Shown: positions 1-12,867, numbered from the stretch's first letter. The stretch is 64,000 nucleotides of DNA from Riptortus pedestris (GCA_019009955.1 CM032232.1:73433501-73497500), one strand, 5' to 3'. A program made the numbers and translations. The notes: a model not told the origin generated them from the letters alone.

Positions 1-1145
1 AACAGAAAGACGAATTCTACAGAACGGGCTATTAATAACGACCTAGAATTACAATTTTTAAAAACCGATAAAAAAATATAAAATGCTTAATAAATTGCAG
101 AATTTTACGTCTTCTCGATAAAAAAGTTAAGGATAGTGACATACTGCCAGTTGGATGAACGCCCACAGAAACTATTGTATAAGGTCCTCGTCAAGGATAA
201 CCAACGGTTCAGCACAAGTTAAAGTGTCGGTCTGTCACTGGAGTAACGCACAGGTAACGTCACAAGCATATCATTTCTCTCATTCTGTAGTAAAAAAAAA
301 ATTAAAAAAGTACATACATTAAAAGTAAAATTCATTTAATTGTAATATTGGCTAATTATAATGCCAGTTGAAAATATGTAGTTGTAAGGGAGAAAATATA
401 TGTTTATATAATATAATAAATAATGGAAAAAATGTATATACTATTATTATATAAGATAAGTAAGTATATTTCCAGTATTAAAAAATGTACAATAATTATT
501 AATTATTGGCCAAATATAAAGGCAGTTAAAAATATTAAGCCAGTAGTAAGAAGTGTAAATAGGTACAACGTAACTAGTGTTACTAGCACACATCATTAAG
601 TAAATATAAATAAATAAAAATGTATTTATAGATTTAGTTAAGAAATAATTGTATAGAAAATTAGTAAATTTAATACCCTTAGGATGTGACAAGAGCGATA
701 TATTTACAATATATTAGTAGATATTATTTAAGACATAGATAAAAACAGGGACTTGTAAACAGCATTATAGTACTATAAAGGGCATAATAACCTAGATGTT
801 GATTGCCCTTATCATATTAATCATAATCCTAATCTGTAATCCTTCATTTGTATATTTTCTCTGTGAATGAGTAGTTGGTATTTATTTAGGGATGTATTGG
901 TATCAATTTTCTTGACAAACCTTTGCAGTACGTCTACTATTAATAGGTTTATTTAAGCGTTCACATTTTATTTTTTTTTTGGCCTGACAGCTCCGGCCAA
1001 AGAAGTTGGGACATTTATACCCAAAGACTCCGTAAAACGAGAAGGTGAACAAACTATCTATCGGAGGAGTTCTGGGCATTTGGCCACAACACCATCATCA
1101 GTGTTTCAAAGTCGAGTCATAACAAGATATTTACCGTAATCGTAA
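1..1145. other. AT-rich DNA, nothing recognised
   Basis: AT-rich sequence with many short A and T runs. The only open frames are short and rich in Y, I, N and F codons, as chance frames in such DNA are. No transposon terminus or RNA gene was seen. Confidence 0.6.
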
Positions 1146-1345
1146 CTGAAATTCACTTACAATTTATGAAGCTAATCTTGTTTCACCTAGAGTGGAGAGT
1201 TCGATTCTCACCTGGGCAAAGGAAATAATTTAGTGACGGAATACATTAAATAACATCCTAAGTCCACTGAAAAGGGTGGTAATCTGTAGATAACACGTCC
1301 CAATTAGCCTTAGTTACAAAAATTGGACATTAATAAATAATAATA
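1146..1345 (+). mobile_element. tRNA-derived SINE, copy 1 (degraded head)
   Basis: It contains a Pol III B-box-like GAGTTCGATTCTC near 1198-1210, the hallmark of a tRNA-derived SINE head. The body shares blocks with copies at 47414 and 59158: 'cattaaataa', 'gggtggtaatctgtagata' and 'cgtcccaattagccttagtt'. The end is an A/T-rich 'aataaataataataa' tail. The 5' head has diverged from the GGGGCTCAGG start of the other copies. This family is recognised only by comparison within the window. Confidence 0.65.
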
Positions 1346-1580
1346 ACCTGGAATAATGATTGTGTTCCAATCTTAAAATATTACTAATAAATTTAAAAAA
1401 TACATTCATATGAAAATTTTAGAATATAATTATATAATATATATAAGTAGAAAATAAAACACCAGTAAAAAGCCTATGTTTGCCTCGAGATTTGGGCTGG
1501 CTGGTGGAAGTCCATCATCAACGGAATAGAGAAGGCTTCCTATATATGTCACTCACTACGTAAAAACTCTGTTCACGTCA

Positions 1581-1582
<2 letters not shown>

Positions 1583-1642
<60 letters not shown>
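1583..1642. repeat. (TA)n microsatellite before Helitron H1
   Basis: Nearly pure TA tract directly abutting the TC start of Helitron copy H1. The matching TA tract resumes after the element's CTAG end (3791-3846), so the element probably sits inside one tract. Confidence 0.9.
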
Positions 1643-1645
<3 letters not shown>

Positions 1646-3790
1646 ATATATATATAAAATTGTAACCTCTGTCTGTACATTGATTTTTTTCGCGAAATTT
1701 CACGATAACTTTTCGTTTCACATGTCATAGACACCATATCTGCATTTTGTTTCTTTCGTGTATGTTTGTTTGTTTGTTTGTTACCTTTTCACGCACAAAC
1801 GGCTGAACCGAATTTTATGAAACTTGGTATGTATATTACTACTAACCCAACTTAGATTTTAGGCTATGTTAATATTCTCTGACACAAACAGGAGTGGGGG
1901 TTATAAGAAGGGCCTGAAATTAAAAATAGTGATATTTCGTTTCCTATTGCATTTTCGGCAATTATGCACATAACAAAAGTTGTTTAATTTGTTATTTAGA
2001 GTAACTCTTGTTATATACACTTTTGTCGTATACCTAATTATAAAGGCGTTATACGCCAAAATGTGATAGCAGAAGTCAACAATTTTATTTGGCACAAAAG
2101 ACTCAACCGAACTAAACCAAACTCGGTACGTGAATTAGCACTATCGTCTTTCTTATAATAAGCCATTCTAACATTTCTAGGGCCGGGCAGTAGTGGGGGT
2201 TATAAGGGAGGCCTGAAATTAAAAATAGTGATATTTCGTTTCCTATTTGGGTTTTGGCAAATATGCACATAACAAAAGTTGTTTATTTTGTTATTTAGAG
2301 AAACATTTGTCATATACACTTTTGTCGTATACCTAATTATAAAGGCGTTATACGCCAAAAAGTGATAGCAGAAGTCAACAATTTTATTTGGTACAAAAGA
2401 CTCAACCGAACTAAACCAAACTCGGTACGTGAATTAGCACTAACGTCTTCCTTATAATAAGCCATACTAACATTTCTAGGGACGGGCAGGAGTGGGGGTT
2501 ATAAGGGAGGCCTGAAATTAAAAATAGTGATATTTCGTTTCCTATTGGGGTTTTGGCAAATATGAACATAACAAAAGTTGTTTATTTTGTTATTTAGAGA
2601 AACTTTTGTCATATACACTTTTGTCGTATAGAAAAGTATAAACGATATATACACTAAAATCTAAAGCGGTAGCCAACAATTTTGTTGGGCACTAACGATT
2701 GAAACGAACTTAGCAAAACCCGGTATGTGAATAAGCATTAATTCTTCCATGATTATAAGCTATATTAAAAATTTTAGGTTCAAAGGGGAGTGGGGATTAT
2801 AAGAGAGGCTGAAATGAAAAACTCGCTTTTTTATTTTCTATTTGTTTTTCGGCAAACGTGCACATAACAAAAGTTGTTTACTTTGTTATTTAGAGTAACT
2901 TTTGTGTGCATTCACTTTTGTCGTAAAATGAAGTAAACACGGGATATACGCTAAACGGGAGTCAATAATTATATTAGTACTTATTTAAGGGGTTTTAATA
3001 AATGAATATTATGACAAATGATGTTATGTTTTCGTCTTATATGATAGTTCAAAGTATGATTCGGATTAGTGAGGTTATAAATCTTCGTCATCCCCTCCTC
3101 ATTTATTTATTTTTCCTAGAAAATAACTTTGTTATTTATTTCCAATAGAAATATAAACTATAAGAGCATTTCCATTATTTAATTTCTATAATGTACCTTG
3201 AAGTTATTGAAACAAATATCTAATATAATAACAATTAAACGTTAATGGTAATGTCATTATGACAAAAAACAATATGCGTTTAAACTCATATGATTTCAGG
3301 GTACCACTATTATTTAATTCCATCCGGTAGATAAATTATAAAATAATGTTTTGCATCAATAATATAAGTGGAAGAATGTTGAGAAGTCTCATGCGGGAGC
3401 GGAAGATGACGGGACCAGTTAATTGAGTTAACTTATTTCCCGTCTGGCATTCCTGGAAGCAATTTCCAGTGAGATTCACTATTACAAATATAATCTTACG
3501 TGCAAAACTTTGCCTATACTATGTGAGCTCGGATTGGCTTTTGAAAGGAAATATGTTCATTATAGATGATATTTAATTGTAATAAATGCTACCCATGATT
3601 ATGGTTTGAACAGTGAAGTCTTACATAAAAAATTAATTTTAGTATTAAAAAATGCCAACAACGGGTATAAACCCTTAAAACTGGGATGGGTAAATGTCAA
3701 AATAGTTTGCAAAATAAAGCCTTGCCAAAATATTACCATCACCATTCAGCCTCAAATGAATTCCCGGGCGAAGCCGGGTATCTGAGCTAG
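1643..3790 (+). mobile_element. Non-autonomous Helitron H1 (4 internal units)
   Basis: The 5' end is TC within TA repeats, followed by the family cap (AAATTGTAACCTCTGTCTG). The 3' end has a hairpin, CCCGGGCGAAGCCGGG, then 'tatctgagCTAG'. The base before is A and the base after is T, which is the canonical Helitron A/T insertion. Between the caps lie four copies of a unit of about 300 bp, recognisable at about 1890, 2190, 2490 and 2785 by GAGTGGGGGTTATAAG and by the inverted pair AACAAAAGTT / AACTTTTGTT. No Rep or helicase coding remains, so the copy depends on another element for movement. A (GTTT)n run follows the 5' cap near 1764-1783. Confidence 0.88.
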
Positions 3791-3808
3791 TATATATATA
3801 TATCTATA

Positions 3809-3846
<38 letters not shown>
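3791..3846. repeat. (TA)n microsatellite after Helitron H1
   Basis: TA tract interrupted by two CTATA variants, immediately downstream of the CTAG terminus. Confidence 0.9.
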
Positions 3847-3850
<4 letters not shown>

Positions 3851-4762
3851 CTTATATACAACGTTTGAGCGTTACCTAACTCCACATTTCACCGATTCAA
3901 GTGAAATAAATAAAAGCTTCATAACACTAAAATTATTCACAAATTTATTTAAGAAATATAGATCATTTTGTATTAAAGGATAAAGGTATTTCCATTAATT
4001 CTTAACTCACCAGCATTAAAAGAGCCAATGGGAGTAGTGAGTTGAAGTGTGTGGGAAAAAAATTGTAGTTTTACTTCGGGTTTTCATTATCAAGTGGCAA
4101 TATTTGCTTTTGAATATATGTGCAATATGAAATCATTATATTATATTAAATGCGGCATTTGCCATCATCATTCTTAACAGAACAGTAATATTTTATTGAT
4201 TTGCGATATTTAACATCTCCCATTATAAGTGAGTTGAAGCTCTGAACAAAGAACCGTCAGTAAATTGCGAACGAAAAGACTAGTGGACGGTGAATTTGAG
4301 AAGATACTCTCATTACCGGGATCCGAGATCGAGAAAACTTCATTATTATTCGCTCCAGTTAGTTAGAAGTTCATCAGCAAATTCACTTCAGAAGTTCACT
4401 ATCACAATTCCTTTTTACAGCCTTGTTAAGAAACGCCAATATAAGTTTTTACATCGAAAAATAAAGCGAAAAAATATCATTTTCTCTTCTATCTTTATAC
4501 TTTTCTTATCTTTTTATAGATTGGAAAGAAATATTATAAATAAACTTGCAATCCTACCCGTCTACGATGGATTGAAATAAATATATTCTCTTGTGCTGGT
4601 GTTGGTTAAAAAGTTTGTCTATAAACAACTAAGTAACTTGAAATAATTGTTAATCATGCTTAGCAGTTTCTACAACTATACTACCATCCTTAAAGCAAAA
4701 TAACAGCATTTACAGAATTATAAGAAACATTCTATATTATATTCATTACTTTTTAAACCTAT
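3847..4762. other. AT-rich DNA, nothing recognised
   Basis: There is one 96-codon open frame (4290-4580), but it begins with GTG, is rich in K, I, F and S, and has no recognisable motif. No repeat family member was identified. Confidence 0.55.
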
Positions 4763-5290
4763 AGTGGTCGCGATTTTTGTTTGATTATTACCAAAGTCAA
4801 TATTGAAGCGTTTCATGTAAAAAAAAAAAGATATGTATATATAGGTTGTAAAGGCGGAAATAGAAGAGAGAGAGGGAGTAGAGGTGGGGAAAATAGAAAC
4901 TTCAAAATGTCTTTGCTATTATGAGACGGTTCGAAAAGTGTTATACGATCAGTCTCACTTCAAACTTTAGTTCCTACAATTATTGTTCTATACATTTTTT
5001 TTCTCTAATTATAATATCCATCGAGATATTCCCAGCGCTTAGTAAAGCCTGATTCGTACTCACCGTACAATGGCGGTGAGCCAATAAATCACAAACTACA
5101 AGCTTAAATTTGACCTATTGTTTTCACCGGGCACAGGGGAGGGGGGGTTTACGAGTGGGTAAAATAAACCGTCATTAGGATTCGGACCAAAAAATGTTAC
5201 ATAACTAACGTTATTTCAAATCTGTTCCTTACAATTGTGGTTCCATACAGTTTGCCACTGATTTGAATATTAATCGAGATATTTTAGTTT
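4763..5290 (+). repeat. Degenerate family BC right-half copies
   Basis: 4763-5050 matches the start of the BC right half ('gtggtcgcgatttttgtttgat', 'accaaagtcaatatt', later 'tctaattataatatccatcgagatatt'). 5100-5290 repeats the later part ('ggggggtttacgagtggg', 'gaatattaatcgagatatt'). Both are old and lack the (TA)n and the terminal hairpin. Confidence 0.55.
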
Positions 5291-6090
5291 TCTATAATCC
5301 CAATAAACATTTCATATCCTATAAAGATATATTCCAGAGATATTTCATATCCTGTTTGAATTTCAACACCCTTTTTCTTAGGCATACGATTCGTCAGACC
5401 TCCTGCGAGTCGAGCTCATAGAAATAGCTTACATAGCCTTTTCGTGAGGGACTTTTTTTAATCCAGATATATAAGTTCATTGAAATTGTTCATTAAAATT
5501 TTTTTGTGGCTGAGGAACGAGGAACGAACTGAAAGACACACTTACTAGAATTCCAATGTTGATACCATTAGTCTTCCAGTGGCATGACGCGCTAAAAGCA
5601 ATGTTTCCATTCCAAATTTAGAATAGGATTTCAGACAAATACTAGAGTTTTATTTATACTGATACAATATTCACAATCATTGGTCTATTCGCATTAACTC
5701 CATATACCTACTGAGACACCTCAAATGAAATGTATGCTCATCTTCATAGGGTGGTACAGTTACTGCCAAGGGCAGATGTGAAGTATTGTAGGGCTTACAA
5801 AAAGTGATATCAACACTAAATCATAATTTAATCCTCCAGACATTAAAATGAGAATTAAACTAAAAATCACAAAAAAAAAAAAATACTCATAAATACACCG
5901 GATTAGGTAAAAAGTAAATCATATTGCCAACAATAATATTAATAACCTGTAAATACTAAACTTTCTTTATCCCATCAGGTGTATGTACGATATATATCAA
6001 TACAGAGGGAGAAGCCACATCCAACCACTATTAGCTAAAACTGTGAAATCGATTTAAACCGAACAACTGTTAAGCCAAACACATACTAAC
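5291..6090. other. Unassigned DNA before the minisatellite
   Basis: No gene, transposon end or RNA recognised. There is one poly-A run near 5870. Confidence 0.5.
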
Positions 6091-7528
6091 GATTCCTCTG
6101 CAACCCATACGACTATTCTGTACGATGGGTACAGTCGAATGGTTCCTCTGCAACCCATACGACTATTCTGTACGATGGGTACAGTCGTATGGTTCCTCTG
6201 CAACCCATACGACTATTCTGTACGATGGGTACAGTCGTATGGTTCCTCTGCAACCCATACGACTATTCTGTACGATGGGTACAGTCGTATGGTTCCTCTC
6301 CAACCCATACGACTATTCTATTCGATGGGTACAGTCGTATGGTTCCTCTCCAACCCATACGACTATTCTGTACGATGAGTACATTCGTATGGTTCCTCTC
6401 CAGACCCATACGACTATTCTGTACGATGGGTACATTCGTATGGTTCCTCTGCAACCCATACGACTATTCTGTACGATGGGTACAGTCGTATGGTTCCTCT
6501 CCAACCCATACGACTATTCTGTTCGATGGGTACAGTCGTATGGTTCCTCTCCAACCCATACGACTATTCTGTTCGATGGGTACAGTCGTATGGTTCCTCT
6601 CCAACCCATACGACTATTCTGTACGATGGGTACAGTCGTATGGTTCCTCTCCAACCCATACGACTATTCTGTACGATTGGTACAGTCGTATGGTTCCTCT
6701 GCAACCCATACGACTATTCTGTACGATGGGTACAGTCGTATGGTTCCTCTCCAACCCATACGACTATTCTGTACGATGGGTACAGTCGTATGGTTCCTCT
6801 CCAACCCATACGACTATTCTGTTCGATGGGTACAGTCGTATGGTTCCTCTCCAACCCATACGACTATTCTGTTCGATGGGTACAGTCGTATGGTTCCTCT
6901 CCAACCCATACGACTATTCTGTTCGATGGGTACAGTCGTATGGTTCCTCTCCAACCCATACGACTATTCTGTTCGATGGGTACAGTCGTATGGTTCCTCT
7001 CCAACCCATACGACTATTCTGTTCGATGGGTACAGTCGTATGGTTCCTCTCCAACCCATACGACTATTCTGTTCGATGGGTACAGTCGTATGGTTCCTCT
7101 CCAACCCATACGACTATTCTGTACGATTGGTACAGTCGTATGGTTCCTCTGCAACCCATACGACTATTCTGTACGATGGGTACAGTCGTATGGTTCCTCT
7201 CCAACCCATACGACTATTCTGTACGATGGGTACAGTCGTATGGTTCCTCTCCAACCCATACGACTATTCTGTACGATGGGTACAGACGTATGGTTCCTCT
7301 CCAACCCATACGACTATTCTGTACGATGGGTACAGACGTATGGTTCCTCTCCAACCCATACGACTATTCTGTACGATGGGTACAGACGTATGGTTCCTCT
7401 CCAACCCATACGACTATTCTGTACGATGGGTACAGACGTATGGTTCCTCTCCAACCCATACGACTATTATGTACGATGGGTACAGTCGTATGGTTCCTCT
7501 ACAACCCATACGACTATTCTGTACGATA
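6091..7528 (+). repeat. 50-bp hairpin minisatellite, about 29 units
   Basis: A highly homogeneous tandem array with a 50-bp period. One unit near 6402 carries an extra G (51 bp). In each unit CCATACGAC pairs with GTCGTATGG (9 bp) and, inside it, TGTAC pairs with GTACA, giving a stem-loop. Variant positions (CTGC/CTCC, GTACG/GTTCG, GATGGG/GATTGG, CAGTCG/CAGACG) mark sub-blocks. The GATTGG variant followed by CTGC recurs exactly 450 bp apart (about 6677 and 7127), suggesting block duplication. The unit has no stop codon in any forward frame and 50 is not a multiple of 3. All three forward frames therefore stay open for over 370 codons, and the long frames here are most simply by-products. Confidence 0.97.
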
Positions 7529-8314
7529 ATTCGATCCCGAGCGATTCTCTAAACAAGGAACGGGTAAATATGTGCACTGTATATCTCATCCTTACTCAGA
7601 TGGCACTGTCCTAGAAATGTAAAATCCTCTGCAAAAATGATCAATATTGATAAGAAACGAGTTTTTTTAGCAGAACAAATTATGTTATATAATGTTCTTC
7701 AGATATCTGATAGTGAGTTTTTTCTATCACAATTGAATAAAGTGAATATATGAATAACTTATATTCCTTTTTTTTTAGAAATAATCAGAAAATTATTCTT
7801 TAAAAAAATAGTTAATATAAAAAGGCCATAGGAAATAGAGATGGTTATAATCATCTGTAACGTGACATAAGCAGCTGTATTGAAGTTTATTAAGGTGAAA
7901 TAGCTAGTGATATTAGCGGGAGAGGTATTTCTAGCTTATTTCTCGGAATACCGTCTGGAAGTTTTAATCTAACGAGGAAGTATATTTTTTTTTTAAAAAA
8001 AAAAGGTTTCCGATGAATAATTAAGATAAATCACCTAATCTACTATTTCCAATTAAAATCTTCAACAAAACAAAATTTACTATAGATTAATTAACACTAA
8101 TTTTAAAAGATCGCATATCTGAATAGATCCAGATTCCTTGAAGCAAATGGCGTCATAATTTTATTTTAACTTTTCTGAACTATAATGTATAGAGTACATC
8201 TGAAAATTCTCCCATTTTTCATATAATTTACTAGTTACTATTCTGTAGAACTTACTTATTATTCAATCTATTTGATAAAAATTTGACTTCATATTTGGGT
8301 TTCAACACTGAGGA

Positions 8315-8316
<2 letters not shown>
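7529..8316. other. AT-rich DNA, nothing recognised
   Basis: Sequence between the minisatellite and the next TA tract. Only short A and T runs were seen. Confidence 0.55.

Positions 8317-8364
<48 letters not shown>
8317..8364. repeat. (TA)n microsatellite before Helitron H2
   Basis: Near-pure TA tract abutting the CTAG end of Helitron H2, which is inverted here. Confidence 0.9.
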
Positions 8365-8367
<3 letters not shown>

Positions 8368-10312
8368 CTAGCTCAGATACCCGGCTTTCGCCCGGGAATT
8401 TCATTTGAGGCTGAATGGTGATGGTATTTTTTAGCAGGCTTTACATTGCACAATATTTTTGATATTTACCCATCCCAGTGTTTAGGATTGATACCCGTCG
8501 TTGCCGGTGATTTGCTAATAATAGAATTATTTGTTCGATAATTCTTCAGAGTCTTCGATATTTTTATATTTCCCGTTTCTTATACATGTAAATATGGTAA
8601 ATTTTTATTTCAGGCCTCCCTTATAACTCCCCTCCCGTCGAACCTAAAAATTTTAATATATAACTTATAATCATGGAAGAATTAATGCTAATTGACATAC
8701 CGAGTTTTGTTAAGTTCGGTTCAGCCGTTAGTCCCCGCTAAAGTTTTAACGTATAACTCATTTAAACTTAGGTATACGACAAAAGTGTATATAACAATAG
8801 TTACTCCAATATCAAAATAAACAACTTTTGTTATGTTTAATATTTGCGGAAATTCCCATAGGAAACGAAATATGGCTATTTTTAATTTCATGCTACCCTT
8901 ATAACCCCCACTCCTGCCCGTACATAGAAATGTTGGTATGGCTTATTATAATGAAGGCCTCACTGCTATACACATACCGAGTTTTATTTAGTTCGGTTGA
9001 GTCTTATTTGGCAAATAATATTGATTGACTCCCGCTATAATTTTTTAGCGTATAACGCATTTAAACTTTGGTATACGACAAAAGTGTATAGAACAAAAGT
9101 TACTCTAAATAACAAAATAAACAACTTTTGTTATGTACATATTTGCCGAAAAACCAATAGGGAAAAACGAAATATCGCTATTTCTAATTTCAGGCTTCCC
9201 TTATAACCCCCACTCCTGAACGTCTCATAGAAAATTAATATATAGCCTAAAGTCTAAGTTGGGTTAGTAGTAATATAACATACCAAGTTTCTTTAAATTC
9301 GGTTCAGCCGTTTTAGCGTGAAAAGGTAAACAAACAATGTTATGTGCATGTTTGTCGAAAAACAAATAGACAATGGAATATCGCGAATTTTGCTTTCAGG
9401 CCTCCCTTATAACCCCCACTCCCGTTTTAAACCTAAAAATTTTAATATAGCTTATAATCATGGAAGAATTAATGCTAATTGACACACCGAATTTTTTTAA
9501 GTTCGATTTAATCGTTAGCGCCCAATGAAATAGTTGACTCCCGCTTTAGTTTATAGTGTATATCTCGTTTATACTTTGTTAAAAAAACAAAAATGAATAT
9601 GACAAAAGTTACTATAAATAACAAAATAAACAATTTTTGTTATGTTCATATTTGCCGAAAAACGAATAGAAAAGGAAATACCGCTATTTTTAAATTCAGG
9701 CTTCCCTTATAACCCCCACTCCTGCCCGTCCCCTAGAAATGTTGGTATGGTTTGTTATAATGAAAGCGTTAGTTTTAATACAAATACCGAGTTTTATCTA
9801 TTTCGGTTGGGTCTTTTGTACCCAAATAAAATTGTTCACTTCCGCTATAGGTCTAACGCGTGTATCTCGTTTATAACTCGGTATACGATAAAAGTGTATA
9901 GAACAAAAGTTACTCTAAATAACAAAATAAACAACTTTTGTTATTTTCATATTTGCCGAAAAACCAATAGGAAAAGAAATATCGCTATTTTTAATTTCTG
10001 GCTTCCCTTATAACCCCCACTCCTGTTCATCTCAGAGGATATTAATATAGCCTAAAGTCTAAGTTGGGTTAGTAGTAATAAACATACAAAGTTAAAAAAA
10101 ATTCGTTAAAGCCGTTTATGCGTGAAAAGTAAACAAACAAAAACAAACAAACAAATAAACAAACAAACAAAAAACAAACAAACAAACAAACAGACACGAA
10201 AGAAACAAAATGCAGTTATGGTGTCTATGACATGTGAAACGAAAAGTTATCGTGAAATTTCGCGAAAAAAATCAATGTACAGACAGAGGTTACAATTTTA
10301 TATATATATAGA
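8368..10312 (-). mobile_element. Non-autonomous Helitron H2 (6 internal units)
   Basis: Minus-oriented family H element. It reads in from CTAG plus the CCCGGC-TTTCG-CCCGGG hairpin at 8368-8396 and ends at GA (TC on the minus strand) at 10311-10312. The flanks are A (8367) and T (10313), as expected for A/T insertion. About six copies of the 300-bp unit are visible at the 'ccttataacccccactcc' blocks near 8614, 8895, 9190, 9400, 9700 and 10005. An (AAAC)n run lies at about 10133-10190, inside the 5' cap. This is the longest tandem expansion of the family in the window. No coding capacity was seen. Confidence 0.87.
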
Positions 10313-10364
10313 TATATAGGGCATCCCAAGTTTCCGTGCCACTTCATATATGTTTTCGATCCGA

Positions 10365-10555
10365 CACATAATAAAGAAGATATTTCGAATTTCGATTTTT
10401 CAAAATTCCTCCCCGCTAAATCCCTCCTCTCCAAATTCCGATTTCAGCCAGCCCTTAACGAATTTGATCTTTCTTTTTACATAAATCGCTTATATATCGA
10501 GTTTGGTAACTACTAAACAAAAACTAACGACATCTAGAGCGGTAACAGACATATT
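10365..10555 (-). repeat. Family BC right half, fragment
   Basis: Reverse match to the BC right half: 'gatttcagcc', 'gatctttctttttacat', 'cgagtttggtaac', and 'tctagagcggtaacaga' at the inner end. The partner left half is missing downstream. Confidence 0.7.
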
Positions 10556-10614
10556 TATAGGGTGTTCCAAGTTCCTGTGCCACCCCCCTTAAAGTCTCCA
10601 ATTATTTTAATAAA

Positions 10615-10649
10615 CGCTGTAGTTTATTATAATTTAATAAACTACAGCG
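10615..10649. repeat. Perfect 15-bp inverted repeat
   Basis: Arms CGCTGTAGTTTATTA and TAATAAACTACAGCG are perfectly complementary around a 5-nt TAATT loop. This could be a small foldback element or a structured RNA. Confidence 0.9.
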
Positions 10650-12680
10650 AAACTACTCCTAAATTAAATATACTTGTCTGGCAGGAAGACAAACTCATAC
10701 ATATCTAGAAGGATATTTCCAATAGCATTGGAAAAATTATTATAGCATTGACCAGTATGCTATTCTTATTAATAATAGATCAATATCTTCTTTCTTAAAA
10801 GAAGAGATTATCCGAAGAAATTTGTTAGATTTTACCACGTTAGTTGTTAGCTAAACATTTTTCTTTACAGGTTAAAAAATGCAGCTCTGATAAAATAAGA
10901 AAGGTCTTGTAGAAGAAATCCCTAAATATTCAAGTTATTAAAAAGAGCACTTTAAAAAAAATTATTTTATATCTTCTTATTTCGTTTCTATTCAGTAAAA
11001 TTCTAAATTTGACTCAGTAGAGCATGCAGATTCATGTTATTTAAGATGTAATTCTACAAATTACCTAAGGAAAAAAAATTGAAGTGTCCTTTTACCCAGA
11101 GATCTACTGTACAGGAATATTCCTTAATTTTGCCAACGCACCTACTGTTTTATTTTTGTAATTGAAGTCGACGCATCCATAAAATGGACGACTCCCTCTC
11201 TGGAAATATCCTGGCATAACAACAGGTACAAACTCTCATCATACCGTGAGTCAAAAATGATCATAAACAAAAAAAAAAAAAAAAAGAAGGAAATATACAG
11301 TAAAAAAAGCATGAAACGTAGCTCAGCCTTTCGGTAACATTTCCCGAGATAATGAAAAAGCGTTAATTAAACCTGTAGGAAAACTGGGAGAGAGATAAGG
11401 GCATTAGTGAGGGGAGAACAATGGCGTGTATATCGTCGGAGAGAGACATGGCAGGGCGGGACAATAAAAAACAGGCGGGTTTTCTCTTTTTTACTCTAGA
11501 GAAAGGGGCAGAATTAACAGAGCGTTATTGCTGTGGCATCTAGAAAAGGGAGGCTAAACAGACAACAATGCCGGGACATTCCAGACTGCGGGGGAACTGA
11601 AGTCGGGGTAGTTTGGAACAATAGCCTCCCCTATTTCCAGCAAAGGTTTCTCGCTCCTGTCATCTCTTTCATATAATCTAATGTATATTATAAATCTGTT
11701 GGGGGATTGAGCGCATTTCATCCAATTTGGTCTTTCCTTCATTATTACACTCTGTTATAGATGCTTTCTTCTCATACCATCTCATTTAGGCGTCACGATA
11801 CAGAAATGTCACAAGCTATTAGGTCTACTTTTAAAATTAGAATAAATTTCCCTTTAAAGAAATATAGTGAATTTTCCCTTAGAAAACATTATAGCAGGTG
11901 GATCCATTTAACAAATTTTGTATACTATTTACCTAATTACAAATCAAAGGATGAGAGTAAAGTAATATGTGAATGTCAAATAGACCCAATACTATGCTCA
12001 GAGTGGACTAACAGAATTAAATTAAATGTAACTCAGGCGCCAGTTCAAACATTTCCCGGTCGGATCCTAACATTAATCAACAGACCTTGGACTAATCAAC
12101 ACTTGGAGGAAAATTGCTCTATAATTTGGCTGCGAGATAACTTCGGGTCATTATGTATCAACGCCTGATTGGAGTTATATCAACCTTGCCGCTCTGAAAA
12201 GCTTCCTCACAAAAGCTGCTCCAAATAAACGTTTTGGAGGGTTGTAAAATTTCTGCTAGACTCAGTATAAATATGCCAAAATAACTTGCCCGGTCCACAA
12301 ATGTGTGAATTTCAGAAGCTGTAGGTGGTCTTTTTAGAGGCATTAAGCGGGACCCTTCTCTATACCGACTTGTCTATAACAGTTCTGTCAGAAATGATCT
12401 AATAATCTATACCACTTCGTTCAAATATGACAATGGTCGTCTCATTTTAAATGGTATGATTATCTGAAGTTCTGAGGGAAGCTAGTGTGTAGGATTCTCC
12501 CCCCTCCCATTCAAGGGGTCCGGAGGGGTTGGTGAGGGTCAGACGGCTAGGTACCCCTTCATGAGTTTCCTTCATCTTCGTGACGCACGCAAACGTGCAT
12601 AAAAATGCCCAAGTAGCCCACTTCGTTTTTAAAAACTTGCATTTTTCTCATTTAAAACGAAATCCAGTAGCTTACAGTTT
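10650..12680. other. Unassigned DNA with one 135-codon open frame
   Basis: Mostly AT-rich, with a more GC-balanced island at about 11390-11680. The 11761-12168 plus frame (135 codons from an ATG) is the longest open frame outside repeats. It shows no recognisable motif, no signal peptide and no clear splice context. I do not call a gene here. Confidence 0.4.
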
Positions 12681-12681
12681 T

Positions 12682-12801
12682 AGCAGATTTCCCTTAAGGG
12701 AAATCAGCCTTTGAGGCTGTACTCAGGACGGAATATTCGAAATTTTTCTTCAAATGTCCATCGATCCTACCTAGTAGATGACGAAAATGAGGTCCGTTCA
12801 A

Positions 12802-12806
<5 letters not shown>
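12682..12806 (+). mobile_element. Family BC copy 1, left half
   Basis: It starts with TTAGCAGATTTCCCTTAAGG and ends GATGACGAAAATGAGGTCCG before the (TA)n tract. Its right half lies at 14361-14850. The two are separated by TA repeats, a mariner and Helitron H3. The left half carries the 5' subterminal AGCAGATTTCCC that is repeated inverted at the 3' end. Confidence 0.8.

Positions 12807-12866
<60 letters not shown>
12807..12866. repeat. (TA)n tract, left of mariner
   Basis: Pure TA. It supplies the TA target duplication of the mariner that follows. Confidence 0.92.

Positions 12867-12867
<1 letters not shown>

Noticed and set aside
4290..4580. 96-codon frame
   Set aside because: Begins with GTG, which is not a usual eukaryotic start, and has AT-driven composition.
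6125..7614. Three long overlapping forward open frames (374-475 codons) as repeat-protein genes
   Set aside because: They are explained by a 50-bp tandem unit without stops in any forward frame. No frame is favoured and there is no unique N- or C-terminal domain.
9642..10013. 123-codon frame and similar NKINNFCYVHICRK frames at 8997, 13660 and 63037
   Set aside because: These are the same non-coding Helitron internal unit read in one frame. Their similarity reflects the repeat, not a protein family.
10141..10200. CRISPR-like or regulatory array from regularly spaced AAAC words
   Set aside because: It is a simple (AAAC)n microsatellite within the Helitron 5' cap, and the sequence is eukaryotic.
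11761..12168. 135-codon ATG frame as a gene
   Set aside because: It is the longest frame outside repeats, but it has no motif, no splice context and no supporting neighbours. A frame of this size can occur by chance in 64 kb.
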